Shown here: positions 37,693-51,000 of the stretch, piece by piece
Layout of the letters: each line of letters begins with the position of its first letter
Numbering within the stretch: position 1 is the stretch's first letter
NCBI GenBank assembly: GCA_030268105.1
Contig: BSDZ01000078.1
Span: forward strand, 4,565,001-4,629,000
Length of the DNA: 64,000 nucleotides
Source: Volvox africanus
Taxonomy: Eukaryota; Chlorophyta; Chlorophyceae; Chlamydomonadales; Volvocaceae
Direction of reading: 5' to 3'
Notes under the pieces: generated by a model
What the model was told of the DNA's origin: nothing
What the model saw: the letters and a program-made list of their open reading frames with translations, nothing else
The model's database searches: none
Translations under genes and position numbers: made by a program

Positions 37693-40529
37693 TTTCGGGA
37701 TTTCGAAGAAACAGTTGCTATCTCGCGGAGATTCGCCGGTCCGGCGGAGACGGCGCGCCTCGCTCCTTCAAGAGGTCCGGCCCAATATGTCGCCTTGTGA
37801 CGATGTAGCCTTTGAATAAAACAAATAAAATCATAAGAAAATTAGATATGGATCGATATTCTTGCCAGAAGTTTCGCCTCAACTGCAGCGACCGCAAAGT
37901 TGTCTCCTACCTCAATTCATTTCCCGCTGCATGGACTTTTGATTCAGGAAAAAGTAAATAACTTCGATTAACCTTCAGAGATGCGGTCTACTTCCCAAAG
38001 TGCTCCCCAGACCGAAAACACCTGGGCCTATCCTCCAGCGGCATCGTAAAATTTCGTTACGAACTCGGTATTTAAGAAAGTATGAAATTTTAAGATATAT
38101 TCCATATATAATGTTTCATGTACTAAATGATCAGGAATTGTTTGACGACCAAGCTAATCGTGACGGTCCAATATGATGTGTGCAACCGCGACATATTAAC
38201 AGCAGTTTCAAACAATAAAAATCTCATAATATAATAATATGTTTTTTAAAATAATGCCTAATTCAACCTGCAAGATGATTTTCAAGCTTGCCTCTGCTAT
38301 GACGCCGAACCCTTCTGACATAAAATGTGCTCTCCTGAGCAATGTCAATGGTCGTGCCACAGTTTATAAATTAAGTAAATTAAAATATTCAAGAAACACA
38401 TAGTTAATCATCGCAAAGCCTTTGAAGGTGCTTGCCTTGTTTGCCCTACCAAGCAACATACCTGTATGCGATGTGCGAGCCAACCGCCTCTAACGTAAGC
38501 ACCGTATGGATAACTTCATAGTATAATTTATTAATTATGTTGTATGATTATCGTTTATTTTGTTGTCCCCGAATAACACTAAGCAACCGCCGCGATGGAT
38601 TGAAGGGAATAATTAGGAACCATAGAAACATACACAGAATAAAGAGAATTAGGGTTCATTCATATGCTTCCCGCGAACCCGCCACCATCGGTATACTTTG
38701 TTGTTATCCACCATAAGAGCTTACAGTTGGCCAGAGGGATAGATGGAGACAGGATGTATCAGCAGGCAGGGCAACGAATGAACGAAGGCGCGCGCTCAAG
38801 CACCGACACTGCCCTATCTGCGCGACAGTTTACGGGTAAACTAAAATCAACCAGCAAATCAACCAGCAGCATACCGTCATCGTTGCAGCATCCATCGATG
38901 TTTTAGCTGCACGGTTTTGTGCATTTTTACCTTAAACGGAAATCAAAGCTCGTCATGCATCGCATGGATACCGTACCCACCATGACGGCATGCGTGCATG
39001 TACTGAGACTGCAGCGGTGGAGGTTGGGCAGCAGCACTTGGCACCATACATATATACGTCCTTCGTCATGTACACCCAACGTATGGATGCATGCGCCCAT
39101 ACGTACGTACATATGTCGCGTGTCAGAAAGTCCGCAACTAAGAATCGAGGGCAGGGCTGGTGTATCACATTAGTATCGATCCTCCCGGCCCTGCCACAAC
39201 CCCTGCGTGTTGCTGCCTTCCAAATTTCCAAATGAGGTTGATCCGATCCATTCCTTCAAACCGCATGACAGAATGGAAGCGTTGGCGCACGCATGGCATA
39301 TATGTTATATATATGCTTCAGCACACAGCGTGCAGTTGCATAATTTCGGCTCGTTATTACCCGCTCTGCCTGCATAAACGCGTAACTGGATCTTATTACT
39401 CTTACTGCTGCACCGGACGTCGGTTTGCATCAAGTTCTGTATGTGTCGCATTGCAGGCTTGCCGTAACAGCGTTAAGTTATGACGACACTGGTTCGTCCT
39501 GTCGTACTGATACGCAACTCAGTCACAAGGCGTACGTGCACAAACCTGTACGTCAGTGAAAACTCAATAGTTCAGTACATGCATACTTCAGAACAGTGAA
39601 GATAACCATAAATAGGATTGTACGTAGTACGTAATATTCGCTGTTGTGCAAACAACTAATGGAACCGTTTTTTTTCTGACACAGGCTCGGACACAACTTA
39701 GCGATATGTGTGTACGGACGGCTTGACAGTTGGACGAAATAACAAAACTTAGGAGTCGAAGAGGCCGGTAAAAAAATTCGGTGAAAATTCGGTTTTACAA
39801 ACGGATGAAGACTGTTGTACGCACAAACTTTGTAGCCCCCATGTTACTAATAACCAATTCATATTGCTCGATAAACCACGTAGGCCCAGAGGTAACCACG
39901 TACAGCACGACGTCGGTAACGGGGCTTCAGAAAATTCATGCATACAACCGGAACACCCTACCTCGGATGTTATAAACTAACTACCGCAACGAAACGTGCC
40001 CGCCTCATGGAGCCGCTCGCTACGGGAGCTTCGACAGATGCAGTATTATTGCTGGCCACGTTTGTATCGATCAATTTGACATCGCCCACTCGCCCGCCAG
40101 GGAACATGGCCACGCCAGGTTCAGCTGTATTATTTATTGAAACATTATTCTTGCGGTTCTGGGCTGTCTTCCTAGCATGTACGGCGAAGCTTCGCAAGGT
40201 CGTTACAAGGATGTCATATCTTATAGCTTGCACTTGTAATTGTTTTACTTGAGGCCGTAATGACAACGAACATCGATCGACATGCACGTGCCTGCCAAAT
40301 AAAAAGAGCAAGTAGCTAGGTCCGCCGTACGGTACGACAGAATGCCGTAAGTTGCCGTACGTGCACATTCTCAAATCCCACACGCGCGCGCCCACGTGTG
40401 TCTTATATATGGGCCTATCTAATAGTGCATCCAACGATAGATCTCGTGGCCAACGCTCATCCATATGTTTGCAGTTTTCATTTCATCAACAGCCTTGATA
40501 AGCAAATACAGTTTACGTATGTGTGTACC

Positions 40530-40625
40530 TTTCCCAATTACGTTGAGGTTCGCCGAGGCCAAGGCCGCCAAGAGCTTTGGGCCCCAGGACGTTTCCCCAC
40601 CGGATTTGGTCCTCAATGATCCCAT
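40530..40625 (-). pseudogene. Possible LINE ORF2 fragment
   Basis: Minus-strand translation gives IRWGNVLGPKALGGLGLGE followed by PQRNW. This resembles the W-x3-C-x-PK-x2-GGLGL segment found downstream of the reverse transcriptase domain in many non-LTR retrotransposons, although the Cys is missing. No other part of an element is recognisable on either side, so at most it is a degraded scrap. Confidence 0.3.
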
Positions 40626-40945
40626 CATCCTTCAGCCCTCCAATAAATGAAACACGCGTACACATGCATGCGCGCACGCACGTGCACACCACCACCACCG
40701 CCAAGAGGAGTAAGGGACCACACATAACAGGAGTAAGGGACCGATCCATCGGCCATAAGCTGCTGAACAGTATCATAGAATGTGGGAGCCACGACTTAGG
40801 ATGCACGTACGTACGGCGCATTCAAAGAACCATCTCATCGTGTATGCCACAAGCAAGCAAGCACCATGTATTGCCGGTGTGCCTTTCATCATCACCTCAC
40901 TCCGCCCAGTGGACACCCTCAAGGATGCTGATCGACCCCCACCTA

Positions 40946-40976
40946 GCTAGCTAGCTAGCTAGCTAGCTAGCTAGCC
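40946..40976. repeat. (CTAG)n microsatellite
   Basis: Eight perfect CTAG/AGCT tetranucleotide units. The unit is its own reverse complement, so the tract is a perfect palindrome. Confidence 0.95.
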
Positions 40977-43900
40977 ACGAACGCACATGCAAGTACGGGT
41001 GGAAGGCGGGCGAGTCATGCATTCGACACGCGAATGAGATAGAAGCAAACGGCAACGTTGCTGCTGCTGCTGCTCTAGTAGTCGTATACATACGTAGATA
41101 CGTCACATGCTTTCACAATACAAGGCAGGTGCACGCCACCGGAAGCGCACGGCGAGTCACACATACCCGCTTGATAGAGAGCCTTGGACTTTGTTATACG
41201 GTTACGTACCTTGATGCAGCCTGTACACGACTATATACTAGCTAGCTAGTCGTACTAGCAAGCACACCGGCAGGCGCTACTACTGATAAGTACAGCACAT
41301 AGTGGCTGCTGGAAAATAAAGTCGCAGCTATCACGTATAAGTACGCGCACGCGCATTGCTGGCTGCTGGGCGGGAGTGAGTAAGTAACAATTTGGGCCGG
41401 GCTCATCAACGACGCGATCTTTGTTGTTTGCGATTTCATCCCCGGCTCCTTCCCCCGCCTCCCCCTATCTGCTGTCAGGTTGGTAGGGAGGGAGGGAGGG
41501 AGGAAAGTAAGATAGATGGTGAGGCCATCAACGATGAGATGTAGGTAGGTAGATAGGTAAGACAACTGAGGCCAAGAGGCGAAATGTCACGCATGCACGC
41601 ATGCGTGTGTTTGTGTGTGTGCATTTGTCTATATGTGTGTTTGTGTTTCCCTGCCTCTTTTTTCCCTCCTCTGTGCGTCCGTGCGTGCGTGGTGGCTGTA
41701 TATGGATATATACGTACGCGTGGTTGTGACTGTTGAGCTTCTACACACGCACGCACAACACCTGAATCGATCCCTCACATCCATTAAAATAGGTCTAGAA
41801 GTTTGCCATCTTCCATGTGCTACCGTGAACATTAAGAAACCTTGTAAATTTACGACGTAGGGTTATTTGGGTAACCAGCAGGCATCACGCACGATCAGTC
41901 GATCCCAGTCACCTAAGAATTACAAATTAGACTGAATAGCTAGTTATCAGGATTAGCAGCATGCGCAGCATTAACAACGAACAAGCAACGCACACATGCT
42001 GATGACATGCAAATTCACGACAATTATCACCGATCATCAGCGGGTTTTATATGTGTTTCGCTCGTACGCCGGCGCAAATGTGTAATAAAAAGCGAGCACG
42101 GCAGCCGGCAGCCGGCAGCAGGCTCATCCTCCTTGATCGCATGCATTGCAACACCGCACCGACCGCACTACCCATCAAGATAGATCTAGCTATCTACGTA
42201 TGTATGTGTGTAGCAGTTGATCCATCAAAGCGGTTGAGTCCATCTATCAAATGCGGGCTACGTAGATAGGCCGCGCGAGGCGAATGTACGAACAATCCGA
42301 TCCCGGTACAGTAGTCTGCCGTCCTGGATGACCTTGCTTGAGACGAGCTATGGAAGCGGGCGGGCGGGCGGGCGGGCGCTTGTGGGAGCGGGCGGTCAGC
42401 AGCAGCCTTGCTTACATCCACGTATGTGGGTACGTACCGGCAGGCAGGCAGGACGACGATCCCGGAACCCCCCGCACCGAAGGATGGCTTGGGATGGCTC
42501 AACTAACGGCTCTCTATCTACCTGATCTATCCATCTATCTAGTAAAAAGACCTTGCAGCCCGTCGTCAACAAAGACCTCCCCTCGCTGGTCACTTTGATC
42601 CAGCCAGTCGCCATGGGCGGCGGGGTTCTGATTGCGGATAGAGGCGGGAATGGAAAGCTAGGGTTCGTGAATAGATGTGATCACCACTACCACCAACAGC
42701 AGACAGCGTGCGTGAATGTGGCTGCTGGTTATCCATTCGCCATTCTTCGTGGCATGCATGCATCCTCATCAACCCATCCATGGAATCTACGTCCGTAGTA
42801 CTTACCCCCACATCGCCAAATTGCCAAATCGCCATGACACTAACCAATCAACTCATCACCAGGTAAGCAAGCAAGGTTCCTTCGGGGTATTGTGCGCATG
42901 CCGCTACGGTAACCGATTGAGAGTTTATTTCCAAGAGTCGATCAAGTTTCCCCTCCGTCCCTGGACTGTACTGGTACGGCATTGGGTTCCCCATCTACCT
43001 TAACAGTAATACTGTAATAAACACTACGGCTGCTAATTACGAATTAGTTGACATGATCAACCATCGCTCGAGTAATGACAAAGTCGCAAATCGGCCGTCA
43101 TTATCATTATTGTCAAGAAGTAAGCAAAGCTTACATGCTTACCACGTAAGTACGACTACCACTAATGGCAATAAAAATAGGCCAACGTCCATCGTCGAAA
43201 GTTAGCGATCCAGCAGCCCTCAAGTAAAAGTTAAACTGTCAGGCACGAATGAAGGACACACAACAAACAGCTCCGTACCGTATCGAACCATGTCGTACAA
43301 TACGACAGATAGATGTACCGTACCGTACGCAGCTCTTCATTACGGAAATTCAATGTCGAAGAAGTCAAGACAGATGGCGCGTGATTTCTTGCTTGAGTGT
43401 CTGCTTGTGCACAGACATCAGCGCACGCACGCGGCGGCAATCAAGTTATGTAGATAGCCGTTCATATGAGCCTCCAGTTATAGAACCGTTGTTAACTTTG
43501 AAATACATGATCGACGAATGTGGATCCGTATGTACGCAGTCATCATGCCCTTGGTTTTGGAGCCAGGAGCCGGCAAGACAGACGGATGGTCTTTCTCATG
43601 CATCCTCGTCCTCGTAGGGCGACCGCGACTCTTGCTTGCTATCTACCCCTTCCATTCATCCGATTCACTTCACCATCACCATCACCATCACCACTGTGCA
43701 ATCAAATCTCGGTGATGCATGCATCAATCGGTCAGCTATCGTAGATAGCCTCGCCTGCCAAACAGCCAAACAGCCCAGCAGCAAGCAGCAGACAGACCAC
43801 ACAGAGAATGATGGCGTACGGATACAGGTAGTGGCCGTCGTGCGTGTCGCACTCACGCACACGCACCCCTGCCTAGCCCTGAGCGCACGGACGGACGCAC

Positions 43901-44914
43901 AGATTTCATCACGTAACTGCAAATAACAGCTGCTGCTGCTGCTTGCTTGCGGAAATAAAAGCACACCTAGCTACGTATGTAGGCTCATATGCACGCAGCA
44001 GTCGTCTAAAGCTGAGACAGAAAGACAAATGAAGTTGTCATTACTTCTCCCCACAACACAACACAACACAACAATAACTCAATCTTTGTACATGTACACG
44101 CTTTTGGTTAGGTGTTTCTCTGTTGTACCTTCCTGCCTTCACACATGCGTCTGTATGTACGTAGACATCCTAATCAGGACACTCCACACACACGCAGAAG
44201 GCCTTCCAATCAATTGACATTGAAGGTACTGTAAGGTAATGATAATGCGGTACTGCATTTCATTCGCTGCATGCATGTGTACGTAATGCGGCCCAGCTAA
44301 GCAGCAGCACATCGCAGGTTGATACAATTAGAGAAAATAAACTTCCTACCGCTGTACGACGGTGTACGTACTTCGTTCAGCAATCCCTTTGTACGCCACA
44401 TACAAACTTCGCATCATTTATCTGTTACGCACACCACAATCAATCAACAACACACCGTCGCCACCACCAAGAAAGTTTCCATGCCACTGCGGGATCGAAA
44501 CAGACAGTACGTGAGAGTTAGTTTAAGTACACATCGATCATCAGCAGCCATAAGGGGCATCAGTGAAAAATCGTCTTCAGCTCGTTCTCTAAATCTACCC
44601 GCCGCAAGCCAGCAATTCTGCCAAACATACATACACGCAAAATGAATACATACACAGCAAGCTATCTACCTGCCCAATCTACATACCTAGATGCAATCCA
44701 GTGCAATACCCTCACATACATACGTAAACCTTGCCTAGCTACTTCACTATTGCGTGCTCATTACTACTTATGTAAGTACCGCAACATACATGTACCTCTT
44801 CTTCATGACCTAGCTAGCATCTTTGCAAAACCGAAAACCCTAACCTGAGGACCTGCCTACCATACCACCAAGCATACGTACCGGTGGCCTCCAAGCGAGC
44901 TTTCTGCATACCCA

Positions 44915-45090
44915 CCCGCGGTGCTTGTCCTCTAAGGGCAAGTCGGCCACAGTGTAACACCCGTTCATACATACATACATGCATACATACGTACTGTATG
45001 TGCTTCAGCCCGGTCGTCGTCAGGGGCCCCGGTCCTTGCAGCACGCAGGGCAAGTCGCCATCATCCACAGTGTACCACCCTTCATACATA
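44915..45090 (+). repeat. Dispersed repeat, two adjacent partial copies
   Basis: Two segments (about 44918-44962 and 45007-45080) share the core AGGGCAAGTCG, a CCACAGTGTA motif and a following CATACATA tail. The second also contains CAGCCCGGTCGTCGTCAGGG. The same combination recurs at 63471-63525. This indicates an interspersed repeat family of unknown type. Confidence 0.6.
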
Positions 45091-45642
45091 AAAACGTACG
45101 TACGTGCGTATGTACGAACATGACACGGTTTCAGATGGCCCATCGTGGACAAACGTGATTTGCCCCACCGACTATTGATTATTTGGGTTGGGTCCTCCAT
45201 CAGCCCCATCTGTGCGATCATCATAGCCTTGTAACGGGAAGCGAAGAACCGCCTAGCTAGGCCCGTGCGTGTGTGTGTATGCGTGTGTGTGTGTGTGTGC
45301 AGATGCATGTATACTGCGGACAAAATCGACTCAGCATATGCATACTATCAGTAATACGTATATGCCGCTCGCTTGTCGTCTGCTGCACTTGCTCCCTGCC
45401 GTCATATGCCGCTCACACGCACGCCAAGCAAGAACACACTACCTACTGATTGCCATCAGGGCCACTACTTCGTTTTCACCCTCACCTTTACACACACACA
45501 CACAGACATACACATACACAGTCGCGGGTGCGTGCTCAGCAGGATCTCCTGTCTTCATCACACGCAGACTTCATGCTCCATGCATTCGCAATCATGCAAG
45601 GGCAGCGCCACCCCATCTGCCGCGCGTGTGTCGTCTTGTTTT

Positions 45643-45892
45643 CTCTCTCTGTTTTGGGATAATAATCAGATCGATCCGTCAGACAGCGGAGAGAGGCCCG
45701 ATCGGAAGATAACACCAGGTTCCTGCGGGTTTTAGTATCCTGGGACACAAGGGTAATATCCAGGATGTTCAGGAAACTGGATCTCATCCGATCGGGCCTA
45801 AACAGTTTGGCGGATATTAACACAGAGATACAACACTGGTCATCACCCCGAATATCAGCCATAAGTAATAACCCTGCCTGCCTAGGATACTA
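45643..45892 (-). mobile_element. Short TIR element (MITE-like), copy 2
   Basis: An inverted copy of the 32241-32489 element. Its core 45733-45892 is bounded by TAGTATCCTGGGACACAAGG and the complement of TAGTATCCTAGGCAGGCAGG, a better-preserved pair than in copy 1. The adjoining 80 bases with the inner CCGATCGGGCCT inverted repeat are also conserved. Terminal TA dinucleotides are compatible with a Tc1/mariner-type TA target, but no clear target duplication can be proven. Confidence 0.8.
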
Positions 45893-47760
45893 CACGTGCC
45901 ATGTATGTCTGATGAGACTATACCGACGTGCGGACGTCTCCGTTGAAGGAAAAATTAGAAAACACGGGATGCAGCAGGTATGTACCTAGGAGCGACGGAG
46001 CGAGTCAGCCGTACATGCACACACACCTTGTTTAAAAGCCACCGCGCAAAATGTGCGTGGTCATCGGTGATGCATGTATGCATGCATGTGCAACAACGCA
46101 CGCACGCACGCAGGTCGCGGCTTGCTGATGCTGTCTGGAAAATTTATGCATCGACGCGTGCATTCGGAATTCGGTCTTAATTCTTCCATGGTCAGTCAGT
46201 CAATGGCACAAACCTAGGCAAACAAATCCAGGAAACGCACATACATGTCATGCAGGTGCACCCCATGCGTGCGTCCACACAATCTCACGACAGGTTGGTA
46301 CGGTGGGTACAGATTGAAGCAGCATAGCACGCTGCTGCCTCTATCGATCAATCAATCTGCCTTCAAAGATGCTCTATACGAACCCGCGGCCGAGAGAGCA
46401 ACCCGCCAAATAATCAAGACGTGCATGTCCGCCGCCGCCAGCAGTCCATACAGTCATACCCATGGGTACGATAAAAATGGTTTTGTCGGTTGGTGCAAAG
46501 ATAGCGGGCGAATGTCGTCGGTCCCATGTTACCCTTGTTGTCCAACAAAACAAAAACAGTGCGTGGGGTGCTCAAATCCGTTGTGTGTATGTCCAGTGCA
46601 TTCATTGGACATGGCACACGGCACACGGCGCGTCAGGATGCCGCCGTCCCACTTGCAGCAGTATCGTAGGTCCTTGAAAAGGTTCTCATCAAACCCTAAT
46701 GGAAGAACCCATCACAGTCGCTCGGATGGATAGAAACTGCCGGCGGCACAGAGTTGAATATGTACTCTGTTTGTCGCCTCTATACGTACAAAAATACAAA
46801 GCCAAGGGTTGGTACGCAGCGCTACTTCTTCTGTTCATCCATCATCATCTATCCGCCGCCTTACACTACCACTACTCCTAGCTAGTAATTTTACTGTTAC
46901 GCCTATTACTGCGAAGCCAACTGAGGATGAAGTGCGCCGAAGAGCGAGACGAGAACCTTGGGCAGAAGGCGGAAGGTAGCCCCCCCTGGTGGGCCCCCCC
47001 TCCACACCAAACAGCTCTTCCGCGCGCAAGCACGACCTACCAGCCACGCACTACTGTGTGGTAAGTAGTGGTGGGCGACGATAGATGAAAATGAAAATGA
47101 GGCTTATGCAAGGTAGAATGTTTGCGTCGAGCGAGCTGTGGCTGACGGGCCCAGTTCGCCCCCGGCTCGTACGGGACACATACATGCATGCAGCTTCCGG
47201 AAATCAAAGCACCACCTACCAGCTGATCTCGATGAATGCAAGGGCCGAGTGCGGTTCGTCGTTCGAGGGCCGAGGGCCTTATCTACCTATCCTTACCCAC
47301 CCCGCCAGCCCTGCACCCATGCGCTCACGAATCAAGATTCCGTTCTTTTCTTTCCTCAATGCTCACAAGCTCAATTAATGTCGCGCCTTAACCAGGGGCC
47401 CATAATTGGATGCATGCATGTGCACAAGCAACGGCTGTACACCCCCTACACACACATGCAGATGGGCCCCACACACATTCACATGGGCCCCTACACATGC
47501 AGATGCGGCGTTCCTCTCCTCACACACACAGATGCAGACAGACATGAGCGGTCATCAGACGACCAAAAGAACAAAGACGTTCCTCATCGGATAACCCTTA
47601 CCCGCGCACGTGCGGCGTGAGGAATAATGATGGTTGGGGTTCGATCCGTCACTATTCGTTCCATCTAGTGGTCGTCGTGATGAAAGGCGCAACTAGAATG
47701 AGGCGTCTGCCTCGATCTGTTTCTGCCTTCCAATCGTCGCACCACCTCTTACTTTTCATT

Positions 47761-47765
47761 TTACA
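47761..47765 (-). terminator. TGTAA poly(A) signal candidate for the RWP-RK gene
   Basis: TTACA on the plus strand (TGTAA on the minus) about 316 bases downstream of the RWP-RK stop codon at 48081. The stop codon context itself also spells ATGTAA. Confidence 0.45.
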
Positions 47766-48080
47766 CCTGCCCACGTTGCTCCCACCCATCCGATTAGGGC
47801 AGGATTAGAGACACCCGGACGCTCTTGCCGCTCAGAGATGGTGAACCAGCGCTCGCTCCGTTAATTTCATACAACAGGGAGATTTCCTAGCTCCCCTTGC
47901 TTGCTCGTGCGCCGTCGTATCGTGTGTAAAGACGAGGTATAACATCGATGCGGAGAAGAACCCAGAAAGTCCCAAGGACGGTGTGCGTGATGGGGAACGA
48001 ACGGCCAATCACGCACGCGTACTCTCGAATGCTTGGTGCGTTGCCAGCTGCGGCGGTACGTGCACTCATTACTTGGTCGC

Positions 48081-51000
48081 TTACATAGGGGGGAGACGAC
48101 GGCTTGCGGCAGCCGCAGCAGCGCGTTTCTCGAAGGACTGTTTATACTGCGTCTGGCGCACCGTCTTCAAGAGGTCCACGAGCGGCGCGTCGGGGTTGGC
48201 CATGATTTCATCGCGATTGCGTGCCGCAAGCTCTACAACGGCCTGTGAGTAAATATTTGTGTGGGTTTAGCTCAGCCGTGGATTCAGTTGAAACGATAGA
48301 TCCATTTGAACGTTATTGGTGTTCGCCATGCATACAGGGGAGATGACAGGATATGTGCTGCTGCTGCCTACACCGTATGACAAGACGAACTTCAGCAATT
48401 GCGCTGGTCTCGCCCGCGTCGGGTGGAAGTGGAGAAACCGGACACCTAGTGCGACATTTCTTATTATTCATATATCAAGTATTACATAGCATATGTTCTG
48501 AAACTAATTACTGCTATTCGTCCCTTGGCCTAAGGGACGCATTCCCGTGATGGCATCGCGCACACCGTCAAGGGTAACATGCGTGGCGCGGCAGCGAATG
48601 AGGTTCAGCGTCAAATTTTGTAACGTTCTTTATGTTTTCTGGTTTGTAATGGATTCCGAGTTATGGTATTGTCGGAAGATGAAGCGCCCAGTTTTCGGGA
48701 CGAATACCAAGTGCAAGGTGTTGAAAACTATTCAACGGAAACCAGTAAAAAAATATAGCGGCTATCATTTCTAAAACGTTTTTCTGTCTAATTCATTATG
48801 AAATCTTACGTTACTTTCATCTTTAGTAATATGTCCAAATTAAGACCAGGAGTCGTATTCCTACAATAACATCCCATCGTAGGGTATCGTGACAGCTAAT
48901 ATTACGTTCGTGAAACTCCCAAACAATTATATGACCGGCGGAACCCACAATCGCTCCTGACGAAAACAAATATTTCTATCCAACCGAACGCGCTGGCAAA
49001 GCAATACAGTGTAACTGGATTGAGACAAACCGCAGAAAATCCTACATATTTCTGCTTTTGTAAACAGTTTATTATCTGAGCCGATCTGATGCTGATGTCG
49101 CAGCGCCGAATGTATGCGAGCTCCAATACATAGTTGGCCACTCATTGGCCCCGTACCAGCAATCTGAGTTCGAGTCTTATGCGAAAGAGCATAAGAAACA
49201 TAATGGAGATTTAACATGAGGCCTTAGATTGTGTTTTCGTTGGTGTTGCTTCTCACGTGCTCACATCTCCAAGACGAGGTGTACTCCCTGATCCCCAACC
49301 GATCGTGTCCCGAACAACCTCTTCCCCACTGATTTATCACTTTACTACAGGGCGACCCCTCAATCGTCCAACCGGCCCTCTTTCCGCCCTTTATCTATCT
49401 CACCTTGCGTTCATCCTCCGTCAGGCTCGCGTCGGCCTCCGCCGCCTGCACAATCCGCCGCAGGCTCTGAAGCTTGCGCTGCGGCCACCGCGAGATGCCC
49501 AACCGCCGGCATCGGCGTTTCAGCTCCGTCGCGCTGATGCCCAATACGCGCGCGGCGTCGGCCACTGGTAAGTCAAAGGTGCTGTATATCTGCTCGCGTA
49601 GGCTGGCAGCGGCAGCATGCACGACGCCTCCGCCACCATCGTAGTTGACGGCAATGGCGGCCGCTGCTCCGGAAGCAGTCCCAGGGCCACCAAGAACGGG
49701 CGCGCCACTGCCGGCGGCATGACCTCCGCCCGCACTCAATCCTCCGGAGACCGTTTCCGCTTCACAGTCGTCACTGAGCATCGTCTCCTCGACGCGTGCC
49801 TTGCCGTCAGCACCTATGCCGTATGCAGCCGCTGCCCCGGCGGCGGCTGTATCGGCAGCAGCTTCGACGACCGCGACAACCGCCACTGCCGCAGATACAG
49901 CAGCTGCAGCGGCCGCGGCTGCTGCCGTCTGCGATGGCGCCGTCACCGCCACCGACGTGCAAGCGGACAAGGTAAACCCGCCACCACAACCCGTGTCAGA
50001 GCGCTGTCGGCCATTGGTGACAGTCGGCGTCGTTGGCATGCTGGCGGAATTAGGAGAGCTCACGAAAGAGGCTCGGTTGTAGTCGCTATCCTGCTGAGCC
50101 ACCGCGGCTGATGTCACTGGCGGCGCCGCCGCTGGCGTCAAGCTGGGGGGTCCCCAGACCGCCATTGTTGCTGGTCCTATGTTAGCCGAGCCGGCCCCAA
50201 GTGCCGTTACTTGCGGCCCTGACCCGGTCCCCATATCGGAGAGCCACGCTGCAAACAACGCGTCATCGTTTCGAGACTGAAGACTGAGCTCGACTTCCAT
50301 CATACTGTTCCCGCTGCCTGACATAGACGGTGGCGGCAGAAGCAGGCCGTCAGCGGCCGATGCAGGCTGAGCCTGCGTCAGTAGCATCTCCGACTGCGTG
50401 CTTGTTGCCTGCTGGGGTACCAGGTGCTTCGGCTGCGGCGGCAGTTGCGGCGGTAGCGGTGGCGCCATCGGCGGCAGAGGCGACGCTGAGACAGGCAGTT
50501 GCTGCGGATTGAGGTGCGGCTGGTGTGACATCGATGGTGGTAGCGGAGGCGGCATGGGCATGGGCTCCCAGGTGGTAATTTGTTTGACTGCCATGCCCGA
50601 GGCTGCGGCAGCAGTCCAATTCGGCATGGGAGGGGGTGGCCCCGGCATGCTGGTTAGCGGCCACGGTGCAAATAGCGCTGAGTCGTAGCGCCCGTTGTGG
50701 TAGCTCTCAATAAAGGCGCCGGCCGCGCGGAGCGATGGTATGTGGACATGTGGCCATGGAGCGGCGGCAATCTCCTCCAGCAGTAGCTCCTGGAAGGCGT
50801 CTTCCGCTGCATCGTCATCTTCAAGTCGCCAGCTACCGCCACTGTTGCGGCACGCCGCGCCCGGGCCGCCGGGACCGCCGCTGCCGGACCAGCCGCCGTC
50901 ATTGCTGTTGCTGCCACCGTTGGTCCCGTTCGCCGGCGGCGAGGCTAAAGCAACTGGCGGAGGAGGCAGAGGGTGCGACTGAGGCCAAGGCCATGGCCAG

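Larger units (their letters stand above)
37693..48080. other. 10 kb gene-poor interval
   Basis: No gene supported. It holds the second TIR element, a possible LINE remnant, two copies of a dispersed repeat near 44.9-45.1 kb, and very many tracts of palindromic tetranucleotides (ACGT, CTAG, CATG). The region 37800-38650 is notably AT-rich. The distal end should contain the 3' UTR of the RWP-RK gene. Confidence 0.55.
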
